Numbered from the stretch's first letter, positions 29,664-37,505 are shown. The stretch: DNA of 52,301 nucleotides from CAZTHM01 sp041946825 (GCA_041946825.1 JBHGBD010000032.1:1-52301); one strand, 5' to 3'. Notes: a model not told the origin generated them from the sequence alone. Program-made: numbers and translations.

Positions 29664-29945
29664 ATGCCGAGATTTCTGATTGAGGTTCCACATGAGGCCG
29701 AGCGCGCTGGCTGTGTTCGGGCCGTAGAGATATTTCACAGGACGGGCTCCCATTTCCTGACGCATGCGGAGTGGGGGTGCAAAGACGGCGTTCACAACGC
29801 CTGGATCATCGCCGAGGTGGAAAACAAGGATGAAGCGCGATTCATCCCGCCACCTCCCTACCGCGCGCGGGCAAGGATTACGGAGCTGATCCAATACAAC
29901 ATCGAGCAGGTTGACGAATGGCTCGCCCACCATCAGCAGAGATAG
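29664..29945 (+). CDS. Conserved 93-residue protein, paralog A
   Basis: A small soluble protein with no recognised family. It is a clear paralog of the protein at 33226-33507: MP(R/K)FLIEV opening, GSH(F/Y)LTHA(E/D)WGC in the middle, AWIIAEVENKDEAR identical, then PPP(Y/F)R. An alternating strand-helix pattern suggests a ferredoxin-like alpha/beta fold. One Cys (in WGC) and several His residues are shared. Its position at both ends of the hemoglobin/methanethiol-oxidase stretch suggests a role there. Confidence 0.75.
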   Translation: MPRFLIEVPHEAERAGCVRAVEIFHRTGSHFLTHAEWGCKDGVHNAWIIAEVENKDEARFIPPPPYRARARITELIQYNIEQVDEWLAHHQQR

Positions 29946-30092
29946 CGCGGCGATCGCCGCCACGCTCTCTTCCGGAGTGGCGATTTACGGGTCCGGTGGC
30001 CGCCGGCGCGCGTCTCGCCAGGTTTCCAAGCAACGCCTGCGCGGGGTCGGAACGCAAGCCGCCGCGCGTCTTGATCGGTGGTCCGATTGCGC

Positions 30093-30123
30093 TTGACAAG
30101 GATTCCGATGCGAGGCTTATACT
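30093..30123 (+). promoter_or_regulatory. Possible promoter in the 29946-30663 spacer
   Basis: TTGACA (30093-30098) and TATACT (30118-30123) are both good hexamers, but the 19-nt spacing is longer than the optimum. It could serve the reading frame at 30181 and the downstream hemoglobin and methanethiol-oxidase genes. Confidence 0.4.
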
Positions 30124-30180
30124 CTTTGTGGGCTAACTGCAACTTCAACAAGACGCTTATCTCCTGCGGGAGAGAACCGG

Positions 30181-30525
30181 ATGATTCCGTGGGAGGAGGG
30201 ATTCATCACGAAAGTGATGCGAGGGATTCACTTACTGGTGGTTTGTCTCTCACTGGGGCTAATGGCTTGGGGGGGAGGGAACGACTTCGGCGCGGGGTGT
30301 CCATTCGAGCCTTTCGACCCAGCCTCGCAATGCTATGCCCCGCGGGAATTGGCTCTCCCCTCAATTCCCACCTCCGGGGCGTTCTGCCTGGAGAGAGTGG
30401 AGTGGCGGCATTCGGTGCCACGCTCCCGCGGATTGATTCCAGCGCCTCGGCAAGCGGCCTCAATGGGTCTCCCCGCCGAACGCGCCTGGGAACTTCTAAC
30501 CTTTTTCCGACTGCGGCGTACATAA
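30181..30525 (+). CDS. Doubtful small secreted protein
   Basis: A 114-codon frame preceded by GGGAGA about 9 nt before the ATG and by a promoter-like sequence. The N-terminal part could be a signal peptide (GIHLLVVCLSLGLMAWGGG), but the rest has no recognisable motif and reads like non-coding sequence. It may be a decayed gene or a transcribed leader. Apart from this frame, 29946-30663 (718 bp between paralog A and the hemoglobin) shows nothing I can name. Confidence 0.3.
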   Translation: MIPWEEGFITKVMRGIHLLVVCLSLGLMAWGGGNDFGAGCPFEPFDPASQCYAPRELALPSIPTSGAFCLERVEWRHSVPRSRGLIPAPRQAASMGLPAERAWELLTFFRLRRT

Positions 30526-30663
30526 AAACCGTGTCCAATTGGCACGGCAGGAGGGCATTTCTTCCTGATTGCCAATAGGTGTGGCGAGCGCTGCCGCATG
30601 GCAGGCCGCCTCCGCCGGGAAGACGAGCATTGACTCTTCACTTTATCCAGGAGGAGAAAAAAC

Positions 30664-31023
30664 ATGCCGCAATCCTTGTATGAGCGGTTAGGAGGTCGCC
30701 GAAAGATTGAAGCGATCATCAATGATGCCGTGGATCTTCACCTGAAGAATCCCGCCATCGCTCCGCGGTTTCAGAAACATGACATCGCAAAGCTCAAGCA
30801 ACTGGGATCCGAATTCTTCTGTGTGGGCGCGGGAGGGCCGGAGACCTATTCCGGGCGCGATATGCGAACCGCTCACAGCGGGATGAACATCAGTGAACAG
30901 GAGTTCTTGGCCACGATCGACGACATTGTAAAAGCGATGGACAAAAACGGTATAGGCCCCCAGGAGAAGAACGAGGTTATCGCCGTCCTCTATTCTCTGA
31001 AGGCGGAAGTCGTCCGCGTCTGA
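30664..31023 (+). CDS. Group 1 truncated hemoglobin
   Basis: The 119-residue heme protein of the trHbN type has an opening SLYERLGGRRKIEAI, the GG-rich turn CVGAGGPETYSGRDM, and the proximal histidine His71 in RTAHSGMNIS. An AGGAGG site precedes the ATG. Such proteins bind O2 or NO, and some have peroxidase activity or bind sulfide. Position B10, normally Tyr, appears to be Val, which would change ligand stability. It lies 101 bp upstream of the methanethiol oxidase gene on the same strand. Confidence 0.92.
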   Translation: MPQSLYERLGGRRKIEAIINDAVDLHLKNPAIAPRFQKHDIAKLKQLGSEFFCVGAGGPETYSGRDMRTAHSGMNISEQEFLATIDDIVKAMDKNGIGPQEKNEVIAVLYSLKAEVVRV

Positions 31024-31124
31024 GATGGCGGGAGTCCGCTTTCTGCTTTGAGGCGACAAGAATTCGGCGGACTCCATGGTTGTCGAAGGACGATACAAAA
31101 CAACTTGCTAAAGGGAGAAGAGAG

Positions 31125-32531
31125 ATGACGCTTCTAAGACCCGATCCTACGTTCTACCCGTCGCCGAGGATGGCGATGGAGGCGCCGCCGGAAAAGCTGG
31201 CCTATCTGGCGCTGCTCAACCCTAAACTCGCCGGCAAGCCGGACGCCATCGGAGTGGTGGATGTTGACCCGGCTTCCAAAACTTACGGCCGGCTGGTCGG
31301 CCAGACCGACATGCCCAACGCCGGCGACGAACTCCACCATTTCGGCTGGAACGCCTGCAGTTCCTGCCTCTCGCCTTACGCCCCGCACGCCCACATGGAG
31401 CGCCGATACCTCATTGTGCCGGGGCTCCGGTCGTCGCGCATTCACATCATCGACACCAAACCGGACCCGCGAAGTCCCAAGATCGTAAAGGTCATCGAAG
31501 GCGAGACCCTGGCCAAGCGCGCCGGTTACTCGCGCCCACACACGGTCCACTGCGGCCCTGACGGAATTTACATGAGCGCCCTCGGCTCACCGAGCGGTGA
31601 CGGTCCGGGCGGCATCTTCATCATGGATCCGGAAACCTTTGACGTACTGGGAAAATGGGAGCTCGACCGCGGCCCGCAGTACCTGGCCTACGATTTCTGG
31701 TGGCACCTGGGTTTCGACACGATGTTGAGCAGCGAGTGGGGAACACCGAATATGGTCGAAAATGGCCTGGTCCCCGAGATCCTCATGAAGAGCGGCTACG
31801 GTCATGCGCTGCATATCTGGGACCTGCGCCGGCGCCGCCACCTCCAGAAGCTCGACCTGGGTTCGGAATTCCAGATTACCCTGGAGTTAAGACCAGCCCA
31901 TGAGCCTACACGCGCATACGGGTTCCTGGGGGTCGTCACTTCGCTCAAAGACCTCTCTTCCTCCATTTGGCTCTGGCAGCACGGAGGAGGAAAGAACGGC
32001 GACTGGACGATCCGCAAGATCATCGACATCCCTGCCGAGCCCGCCGACCCCGACCAGCTCCCGCCCATGCTCAAGGGCTTCAAGGCGGTGCCGCCCCTGG
32101 TGACCGACATCGATCTGTCGCTCGACGACCGTTTCCTCTACGTTTCCTGCTGGGGAACCGGTGAGTTCATCCAGTACGACGTGAGCGACCCGCTCAATCC
32201 CAAGAAGACCGGATCGCTCCGCCTCGGCGGAATCGTGCGCCACGCCGCCCACCCCAAGAAGCCCCAGCAGCCGCTCAACGGCGGACCGCAGATGGTCGAA
32301 ATCAGCCGCGACGGCCGACGCGTCTATTTCACCAACTCGCTCTACGCCGCGTGGGACGAACAGTTCTATCCCGAGGGCATTCGAAGCTGGATGGTCAAGG
32401 TCAACGCCCGGCCGGAAGGCGGGATGGAGCTCGACCAAAACTTTTTCCTGGAGTTTGACGGGCTGCGCACCCACCAAGTTCGCCTGGAAGGCGGCGACGC
32501 TTCTTCCGACTCCTATTGCTACCCGTCATGA
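31125..32531 (+). CDS. mtoX: Methanethiol oxidase, selenium-binding protein SBP56 family
   Basis: The SBP56 family includes the copper-dependent methanethiol oxidase that converts methanethiol, O2 and water to formaldehyde, hydrogen sulfide and hydrogen peroxide. The ATG at 31125, with AGGGAG upstream, gives 468 residues, the family length. Conserved blocks include HHFGWNACSSC (Cys78, Cys81), YLIVPGLRSSRIHIIDT, SRPHTVHCGPDGIYMSALG, EWGTPNMVENGL, HALHIWDL, and the C-terminal HQVRLEGGDASSDSYCYP. No signal peptide is seen. Its stop overlaps the next gene by 4 bp. The enzyme role is established for some members only; the nearby MddA-like gene supports it here. Confidence 0.88.
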   Translation: MTLLRPDPTFYPSPRMAMEAPPEKLAYLALLNPKLAGKPDAIGVVDVDPASKTYGRLVGQTDMPNAGDELHHFGWNACSSCLSPYAPHAHMERRYLIVPGLRSSRIHIIDTKPDPRSPKIVKVIEGETLAKRAGYSRPHTVHCGPDGIYMSALGSPSGDGPGGIFIMDPETFDVLGKWELDRGPQYLAYDFWWHLGFDTMLSSEWGTPNMVENGLVPEILMKSGYGHALHIWDLRRRRHLQKLDLGSEFQITLELRPAHEPTRAYGFLGVVTSLKDLSSSIWLWQHGGGKNGDWTIRKIIDIPAEPADPDQLPPMLKGFKAVPPLVTDIDLSLDDRFLYVSCWGTGEFIQYDVSDPLNPKKTGSLRLGGIVRHAAHPKKPQQPLNGGPQMVEISRDGRRVYFTNSLYAAWDEQFYPEGIRSWMVKVNARPEGGMELDQNFFLEFDGLRTHQVRLEGGDASSDSYCYPS

Positions 32532-33184
32532 GCGACACAACCATGTGGCCGTGGGCGGCCCTTCTTCTGCTCGGGGGCTATCACGGGATCAATCCGGGGA
32601 TGGGGTGGCTCTTTGCCGTCGCCCTGGGGATGCAGGAAAAATCCTCGCGAGCCGTCTGGCGAGCCTTGGGGCCGATTACCGTCGGCCACGCGGCGGCCAT
32701 TGGCGTGGTGGTGGCGTTGGCGGGCCTGATCCAGGCGGTGTTGCCCCTGCGCACGCTGAAGATCGGGGTGGCGGTTATCCTGTTCGCCTTCGGAATCTAC
32801 CGCCTGCTCCGCCACCGCCATCCTCGCTACGGAGGAATGCAGGTCGGCTTCGGCGACCTGACGATCTGGTCGTTCCTGATGGCCTCGGCGCACGGCGCGG
32901 GCTTGATGGTCCTGCCGGTGCTCTTCCGCATGTCGCAGGGAGGCATGGCGGGAGGCCCGCACGCCGCGATGCACCACGTCCACCTGAGCGCCGTGGGAGG
33001 CGCGAGCACTGACCTCGCGGCCGTGCTGGTCCACACGCTAGGCTATTTACTCGTGACCGGGTTCGCGGCTTGGATCGTTTACCGCAAGCTGGGCCTGGCC
33101 CTCTTGCGCACCGCCTGGGTGAATCTCGACCTTATCTGGGCTGCGGCGCTGGTGGCCACCGGAGCCTTCGTGCTCCTGGTGTAA
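32528..33184 (+). CDS. NicO/RcnA-like membrane protein with His-rich loop
   Basis: The 218-residue, roughly six-helix membrane protein starts at an ATG overlapping the stop of the methanethiol oxidase gene (ATGA), so the two are translationally coupled. The first helix ends with GGYHGINPGMGW, recalling the H-x-x-x-P-G metal motif of the NicO/RcnA and related LysE-type transporters. A central loop has GGPHAAMHHVHLS. Metal, possibly copper, binding or transport for the coupled enzyme is inferred. A general sulfur or cation exporter is the alternative. Confidence 0.65.
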   Translation: MSDTTMWPWAALLLLGGYHGINPGMGWLFAVALGMQEKSSRAVWRALGPITVGHAAAIGVVVALAGLIQAVLPLRTLKIGVAVILFAFGIYRLLRHRHPRYGGMQVGFGDLTIWSFLMASAHGAGLMVLPVLFRMSQGGMAGGPHAAMHHVHLSAVGGASTDLAAVLVHTLGYLLVTGFAAWIVYRKLGLALLRTAWVNLDLIWAAALVATGAFVLLV

Positions 33185-33225
33185 AGACAGGTAATTCAAT
33201 TCACGTTTCAGGGAGGATTTCTTCC

Positions 33226-33507
33226 ATGCCAAAATTCCTGATTGAGGTTCAGCACGAGGAGGAACACGTGGCCTGCGCGCGCGTGGTCGATATCTTTCTC
33301 AGGGCCGGTTCACATTACCTGACCCACGCGGATTGGGGATGCGCGGACGGCGAGCACAAGGCCTGGATCATCGCCGAGGTTGAGAATAAAGACGAGGCGC
33401 GATATATCCTGCCGCCACCGTTCCGGAGCCAGGCCAAAATCACCCAGTTGAACCACTTTACGCTGGACCAGATTGAGGAAATTCTTGGACAGCATCGGGA
33501 CTCATAG
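33226..33507 (+). CDS. Conserved 93-residue protein, paralog B
   Basis: Paralog of the protein at 29664. The ATG at 33226 has GGGAGG 9 nt ahead. Shared sequence includes KFLIEV near the start, LTHADWGC, AWIIAEVENKDEAR, and RSQAKI(T) toward the end, so both copies are under constraint. It ends the methanethiol-oxidase unit, 41 bp after the membrane protein gene. Function unknown. Confidence 0.78.
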   Translation: MPKFLIEVQHEEEHVACARVVDIFLRAGSHYLTHADWGCADGEHKAWIIAEVENKDEARYILPPPFRSQAKITQLNHFTLDQIEEILGQHRDS

Positions 33508-33660
33508 CGCGGGACAGCCGGTGATTTCGGCGAGGGATCTTGCAGGCTGACATGGCGACGCACACGGTCGCGCTTCTGCCGCCGGGCTCGGAACGCTTGT
33601 CCAAGGGGTGACGCCGGTCAGGACGCCGACCCTATCGCTCCAGTCCAAAATCCACACCCA

Positions 33661-35022
33661 TCAGAGCAGCTTCATCGCCTCCGGGTCCCAGCGCATGACG
33701 GCTTCGCGCTCGATCGAGAGATTGGAGAGCAAGGCCGCGCCGGCGGCGCGATAACCGAAAGTTGCGTCTTCAGTGACCGGCTGGCGCGAGCGGACCGCCG
33801 CAATGAAATTCTTCAAGTGATCGTAGCTGTCGCTGTAACCTTCCGGGGGCACGAATTTCTCCTGTCCCCTGGGCACCGGGCCGGTGGGATGCGAGCGCGG
33901 ATATTTCTTGTGATACTCCGCAAGGGATTTTTGCTGCATCGCCTCGGCGAAGGTGTCGATCGTGTAGCCCGGCTCGGTCTCGCGCGGCACGCGAGTGAGC
34001 GTGATGCCGTCCCAGCCGATGGAGAGCGAGCCCTCGGATCCGGTGAAAACGAAGCCCTCGCTTTCCGGCCCGCCGCAGCAGAAATTGACGCGCAGGCTTA
34101 AGTTCCATTTCTGCGGGTAGTCGAAAAGGCCAAAGACTACATCGAGCGCGTCACGGCCGTCTTTCCAGAAGCGCAGCCCGCCCGTGGCCAGCGCGCGCGT
34201 CGGGCCGTTGGAGTTGGTGACGAAGTGCGTGCCGCTGAAGAGGTGCACGAACAGATCGCCAGCCACGCCTGTGCCGTAGGCTTTCCACTTGCGCCACTGG
34301 AAGAAATGCTCTGCATTGAACGGGATCTTCGGCGCTGTACCCAGAAAGCGGTCCCAGTCGATCGTCTGCGTCGAAGCGTCGGGGGGAACGGTGTAGTTCC
34401 ACGCGCCGATGGACGAGTTGCGATCCCACCAGGCGCTGACGGCAGTGATCTGGCCGAGCCCGCCCGACTGCACGATCTCGCGCGCCTTCTGGTAAAGGAT
34501 CGAACTGACGCGCTGGCTGCCCACTTCCACAATGCGCTTCGTCCGCCGCGTAGCTTCGATGATCTGCGGCCCTTCGTCGTGAGAATGGATCATTGGCTTT
34601 TCAAGATAAACGTCCTTGCCGGCGTTCATCGCGTCCACCGCCGCCTGCCTGTGCCAATGATCGGGAGTGCCGATGATGACTGCGTCGACGTCGCGGCGCG
34701 CCAGAATCTCGTGGTAATCGCGCGTGGTGAGGATGTCGTTGCCCCACATCTCTTTGCAGTGAGTCAGGCGGCCGTCGTAGCAATCCGCTACCGCCACGAG
34801 GCGCACGCCGGGGACTTCGAGGGCGGTGCGCGTGTCGTGCATGCCCTGGCCGCCCGCGCCAATCAGCGCCAGCTGGATCTGCTCATTGGGGGAGAAGGTC
34901 CGCGCCGGACCGGCCTCCGCCCATGCCAACTGGTGCGTCCGCGTGCCGTCGCGGAAGATACTTCCGGCGGTGATGATGCCACCCGCCTTGATGAAATCGC
35001 GGCGATTCAAATTCCGTTTCAT
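33661..35022 (-). CDS. Tat-exported Gfo/Idh/MocA oxidoreductase
   Basis: The 453-residue protein has a twin-arginine signal (NRRDFIKAGGIITAG) followed by a Rossmann fold (LALIGAGGQGMHDTR), TPDHWHRQAAVDAMNAGKDVY, the catalytic-type lysine in YLEKPMIHS, and a Gfo/Idh/MocA C-terminal domain. Exported members of this family carry tightly bound NAD(P) and oxidise or reduce sugars in the periplasm. It stands alone between the sulfur island and the MBL gene; the sugar is unknown. Confidence 0.87.
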   Translation of the reverse strand: MKRNLNRRDFIKAGGIITAGSIFRDGTRTHQLAWAEAGPARTFSPNEQIQLALIGAGGQGMHDTRTALEVPGVRLVAVADCYDGRLTHCKEMWGNDILTTRDYHEILARRDVDAVIIGTPDHWHRQAAVDAMNAGKDVYLEKPMIHSHDEGPQIIEATRRTKRIVEVGSQRVSSILYQKAREIVQSGGLGQITAVSAWWDRNSSIGAWNYTVPPDASTQTIDWDRFLGTAPKIPFNAEHFFQWRKWKAYGTGVAGDLFVHLFSGTHFVTNSNGPTRALATGGLRFWKDGRDALDVVFGLFDYPQKWNLSLRVNFCCGGPESEGFVFTGSEGSLSIGWDGITLTRVPRETEPGYTIDTFAEAMQQKSLAEYHKKYPRSHPTGPVPRGQEKFVPPEGYSDSYDHLKNFIAAVRSRQPVTEDATFGYRAAGAALLSNLSIEREAVMRWDPEAMKLL

Positions 35023-35184
35023 GATGCGCTCCTCGGCTGTGGCCCCGGTCTGTGAGCGGCGTTACAGGTCGAGTCGTTTGCCGGCCCAAGTATAGAACCG
35101 TCACGTGGCGGGCGGGGGAGAATTCTTGGCGTCCGGCGAGCGGATTCAGCGAGCATTTCGCGCCGCAAACGATTCGGGTTGGAA

Positions 35185-35190
35185 TATAAT
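35185..35190 (+). promoter_or_regulatory. Consensus -10 box ahead of the MBL-fold gene
   Basis: A perfect TATAAT lies about 60 nt before the TTG start at 35252. No convincing -35 is seen at 16-18 nt spacing. Confidence 0.4.
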
Positions 35191-35251
35191 CTCGTAAACG
35201 CGCCGTGGTTCTTGGCGGGCGCGAAGCCGTCGCGATTACAGGCAGGTTCGA

Positions 35252-36031
35252 TTGAGCGTACGCGTTTGCGTGCTGGGAAGTGGCAGCCGGGGCAATTCGA
35301 CGTTAATTGCGACGGAGAAGACTCGCCTGCTGGTGGACGCGGGCTTCAGCAAGCGCGAAACCTACGCCCGCCTCGAAGCTGCGGGCGAGCGCGCGGGCGG
35401 CTTTGACGCCATTCTCATCTCCCACGAGCACAGCGACCACATTCGCGGGCTTGAATCGTTGGCGGTCGATTCCGATGCGCCCATCTATATCTCCGCCGCC
35501 ACTCGCCAGAGCGTTCGATGGAACGCGCGACTGAAGGCTTTTGAAGACTTTGCCGCCGGCCAGAAATTCGTCGTCGGAGATATCGAGGTCGCGCCGTTTT
35601 CGATTCCCCACGACGCGGCCGATCCCGTGGCGTTCACGTTTGACACGCAGGGCATTCGCATCGGAGTCGTGACCGACCTCGGATACGTCCCGGAACTTGT
35701 GAAGCGGCACATCGCTGGCTGCCACTGCCTGATCTTCGAATCGAATCACGACCTCGACATGCTCAAGATGGGCCCCTACCCCTGGTACGTCAAACAGCGG
35801 GTGATGAGCCGCACCGGGCACCTCTCGAACCGCACGACGGGAGATTTCTTGCGCGAGGATTTTGACGGCGCGGCGCAAGTGCTCGTCCTCGCGCATCTGA
35901 GCGAGAACAACAATCACCCCGAGATCGCACGCCTGAGTGCCGTCGAAGCGCTTCAGACGCGCCCTGCCCAAAACGGTCTCCAATTGCACCTTGCCAGCCA
36001 GTCCGCGCCCACGCCGGTGTTTCGTTTCTAA
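35252..36031 (+). CDS. MBL-fold metallo-hydrolase (YycJ/WalJ-like)
   Basis: The 259-residue metallo-beta-lactamase-fold hydrolase probably starts at TTG (35252), giving the family opening VRVCVLGSGSRGNSTLI. The metal-binding HxHxDH is at residues 58-63 (SHEHSDH), with later ligands in FSIPHDAADP, LIFESNHD and TGHLSN. YycJ/WalJ proteins act as 5'-3' DNA exonucleases in mismatch repair, though many relatives are unassigned. It ends 18 bp before the histidine operon promoter. Confidence 0.85.
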   Translation: MSVRVCVLGSGSRGNSTLIATEKTRLLVDAGFSKRETYARLEAAGERAGGFDAILISHEHSDHIRGLESLAVDSDAPIYISAATRQSVRWNARLKAFEDFAAGQKFVVGDIEVAPFSIPHDAADPVAFTFDTQGIRIGVVTDLGYVPELVKRHIAGCHCLIFESNHDLDMLKMGPYPWYVKQRVMSRTGHLSNRTTGDFLREDFDGAAQVLVLAHLSENNNHPEIARLSAVEALQTRPAQNGLQLHLASQSAPTPVFRF

Positions 36032-36049
36032 GCTGCGCGAAGACTCTTC

Positions 36050-36078
36050 TTGACAAGCCGGACAACATCCTGTAGTCT
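36050..36078 (+). promoter_or_regulatory. Promoter of the his operon
   Basis: A perfect TTGACA (36050-36055), 17-nt spacer and TAGTCT (36073-36078, 4 of 6). Transcription would begin near 36085, only about 7 nt before the leader peptide start codon. Confidence 0.75.
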
Positions 36079-36091
36079 CATCGTTTCTCGT

Positions 36092-36163
36092 ATGCAACGC
36101 GCGCTGGCACATCATCACCATCATTCGCACCATGGGGAGACGTGTCAGCGGGCGCCGAAATAA
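36092..36163 (+). CDS. hisL: His operon leader peptide
   Basis: A 23-codon frame contains five His codons in a row, one Ser and two more His (codons 7-14), ending in TAA. Such His runs mark the leader peptides that sense charged tRNA-His in transcription attenuation. No Shine-Dalgarno sequence stands upstream and the predicted 5' leader is about 7 nt, so translation may be almost leaderless. Codons 18-21 (TGT CAG CGG GC) also form one arm of the antiterminator hairpin. It is followed by a terminator and then hisI. Confidence 0.9.
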   Translation: MQRALAHHHHHSHHGETCQRAPK

Positions 36164-36203
36164 GCTGCAATTCCAAAGGCAATAAAAAGGTGGCCCGCTG
36201 ACA
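36143..36203 (+). promoter_or_regulatory. Antiterminator hairpin of the his attenuator
   Basis: TGTCAGCGGGC (36143-36153, inside hisL) is complementary over 11 bases to GCCCGCTGACA (36193-36203). Forming this helix takes away the 5' arm of the terminator. A ribosome halted on the His codons would leave it free to form; a ribosome at the stop codon (36161) would cover its left arm. Confidence 0.82.
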
Positions 36204-36224
36204 GTAAGACACAGCGGGCTTTTT
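36193..36224 (+). terminator. Attenuator terminator ahead of hisI
   Basis: GCCCGCTG (36193-36200) pairs with CAGCGGGC (36212-36219) around an 11-nt loop, followed at once by five T residues. This is an intrinsic terminator placed between the leader peptide and the first structural gene. Confidence 0.88.
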
Positions 36225-36249
36225 CATTTTGCGCGGGAGGCTCATGAAC

Positions 36250-36639
36250 ATGACGCTCAAGTACGAGGGTGGCCTGGTTCCGGCCATCATCCAGGACCGG
36301 CACAGCGGCAAAGTGCTGATGCTCGGGTATATGAACGAAGAGGCGCTCGTCAAAACCATCGAGACCGGCTATGTCACCTTCTTCAGCCGCAGCCGCCAAA
36401 AACTCTGGACCAAAGGCGAAACCTCCGGACACCGGCTCAAGATGCGCGAAATTCGCATCGATTGCGATCAGGACGCGCTGCTCATTCAGGCCGATCTCTC
36501 CGGGCCGGGGTGCTGTCACATGGGATACAAGTCGTGTTTCTTCCGAAAGCTGACCTCGAAGGGCGAGGAAGTTATCCTCGAGCGCGAATTTGATCCTGCC
36601 GAGGTCTACGGCCGCACCGACCAGGAGAGCCAAACATGA
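36250..36639 (+). CDS. hisI: Phosphoribosyl-AMP cyclohydrolase
   Basis: HisI opens the purine ring of phosphoribosyl-AMP, the third step of histidine synthesis. It has 129 residues from the ATG at 36250, 9 nt after GGGAGG; the in-frame ATG at 36244 is the alternative. Family motifs are MLGYMNEEAL, LWTKGETSGH, the metal-binding DCDQDALL, and GPGCCHMGYKSCFFR. The HisE pyrophosphohydrolase domain often fused to it is missing. The stop overlaps the hisG start (ATGA). Confidence 0.95.
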   Translation: MTLKYEGGLVPAIIQDRHSGKVLMLGYMNEEALVKTIETGYVTFFSRSRQKLWTKGETSGHRLKMREIRIDCDQDALLIQADLSGPGCCHMGYKSCFFRKLTSKGEEVILEREFDPAEVYGRTDQESQT

Positions 36640-37505
36640 AACTGAAGCTGGGACTGCCCAAAGGAAGCCTGCAGGAGGCGACCCTTGAACTCTTCCGCCG
36701 CGCCGGATACGAGATCAACGTCAGCTCGCGCTCCTATTTCCCCGTTATCGATGACGAGGAGATCGAATGCATGCTGATACGCGCCCAGGAGATGGCGCGC
36801 TACGTCGAAGACGGCATCCTCGACGCCGGGCTGACGGGCAGAGATTGGATTCTCGAGAACCAGGCCGACGTGGTTGAGGTTGCCGACCTCATCTACGCCA
36901 AGCAGACCTTCGGCAAAGTCCGCTGGGTGCTTGCCGTGCCGGAAAAATCGCCCTTCCGGACCGTGAAAGACCTGCAAGGGAAAATCATCGCGACCGAACT
37001 TGTCAAAGTCACGGAGCGGTATCTCGCCGGGAATCACGTCCAAGCGAAAGTCGAATTCTCCTGGGGCGCGACGGAGGTGAAGCCTCCCGTTCTCGCCGAC
37101 GCCATCGTCGAAGTCACTGAGACGGGTTCATCGCTGCGCGCCAATGGCCTGCGTATTGTCGAAACCGTCCTCGAATCGAACACCAAATTTTTCTGTAGCC
37201 ACGCCGCCTGGGACGACCCTTGGAAGCGAGCCAAGATGGAAACGATTGTCATGCTGATCAAAGGCGCCATCGAGGCTTCAGGAAAAGTCGGCTTGATGCT
37301 GAACGTCCACAAAGACGATTTGGCAAATGTTCTTGCGGTACTCCCGGCGCTCAAGCGTCCGACGATTTCACACCTGAGCGATCCCGACTGGCTGGCGGTC
37401 AATACCGTGATTGAGGAAAAGACCGTGCGTGAAATTATCCCACGCCTGAAGGCGGCTAAGGCGCAGGGGATCGTGGAATATCCGTTGAATAAGATCGTCG
37501 TTTGA
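36636..37505 (+). CDS. hisG: ATP phosphoribosyltransferase, long form
   Basis: HisG catalyses the first committed step, joining ATP and PRPP. The 289 residues represent the long homohexameric form with a C-terminal regulatory domain (about 210-289) that normally gives feedback inhibition by histidine, so no HisZ is needed. Motifs include LGLPKGSLQEAT at the N-terminus, DAGLTGRDWILE, and TELVKVTERYL. The start overlaps hisI by 4 bp. A 110-bp spacer separates it from hisD. Confidence 0.96.
   Translation: MKLKLGLPKGSLQEATLELFRRAGYEINVSSRSYFPVIDDEEIECMLIRAQEMARYVEDGILDAGLTGRDWILENQADVVEVADLIYAKQTFGKVRWVLAVPEKSPFRTVKDLQGKIIATELVKVTERYLAGNHVQAKVEFSWGATEVKPPVLADAIVEVTETGSSLRANGLRIVETVLESNTKFFCSHAAWDDPWKRAKMETIVMLIKGAIEASGKVGLMLNVHKDDLANVLAVLPALKRPTISHLSDPDWLAVNTVIEEKTVREIIPRLKAAKAQGIVEYPLNKIVV

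Noticed and set aside
30078..30578. 166-codon frame in the 29946-30663 spacer
   Set aside because: No motif, no ribosome site, and composition like non-coding DNA; the 30181 frame is slightly better supported but still doubtful.
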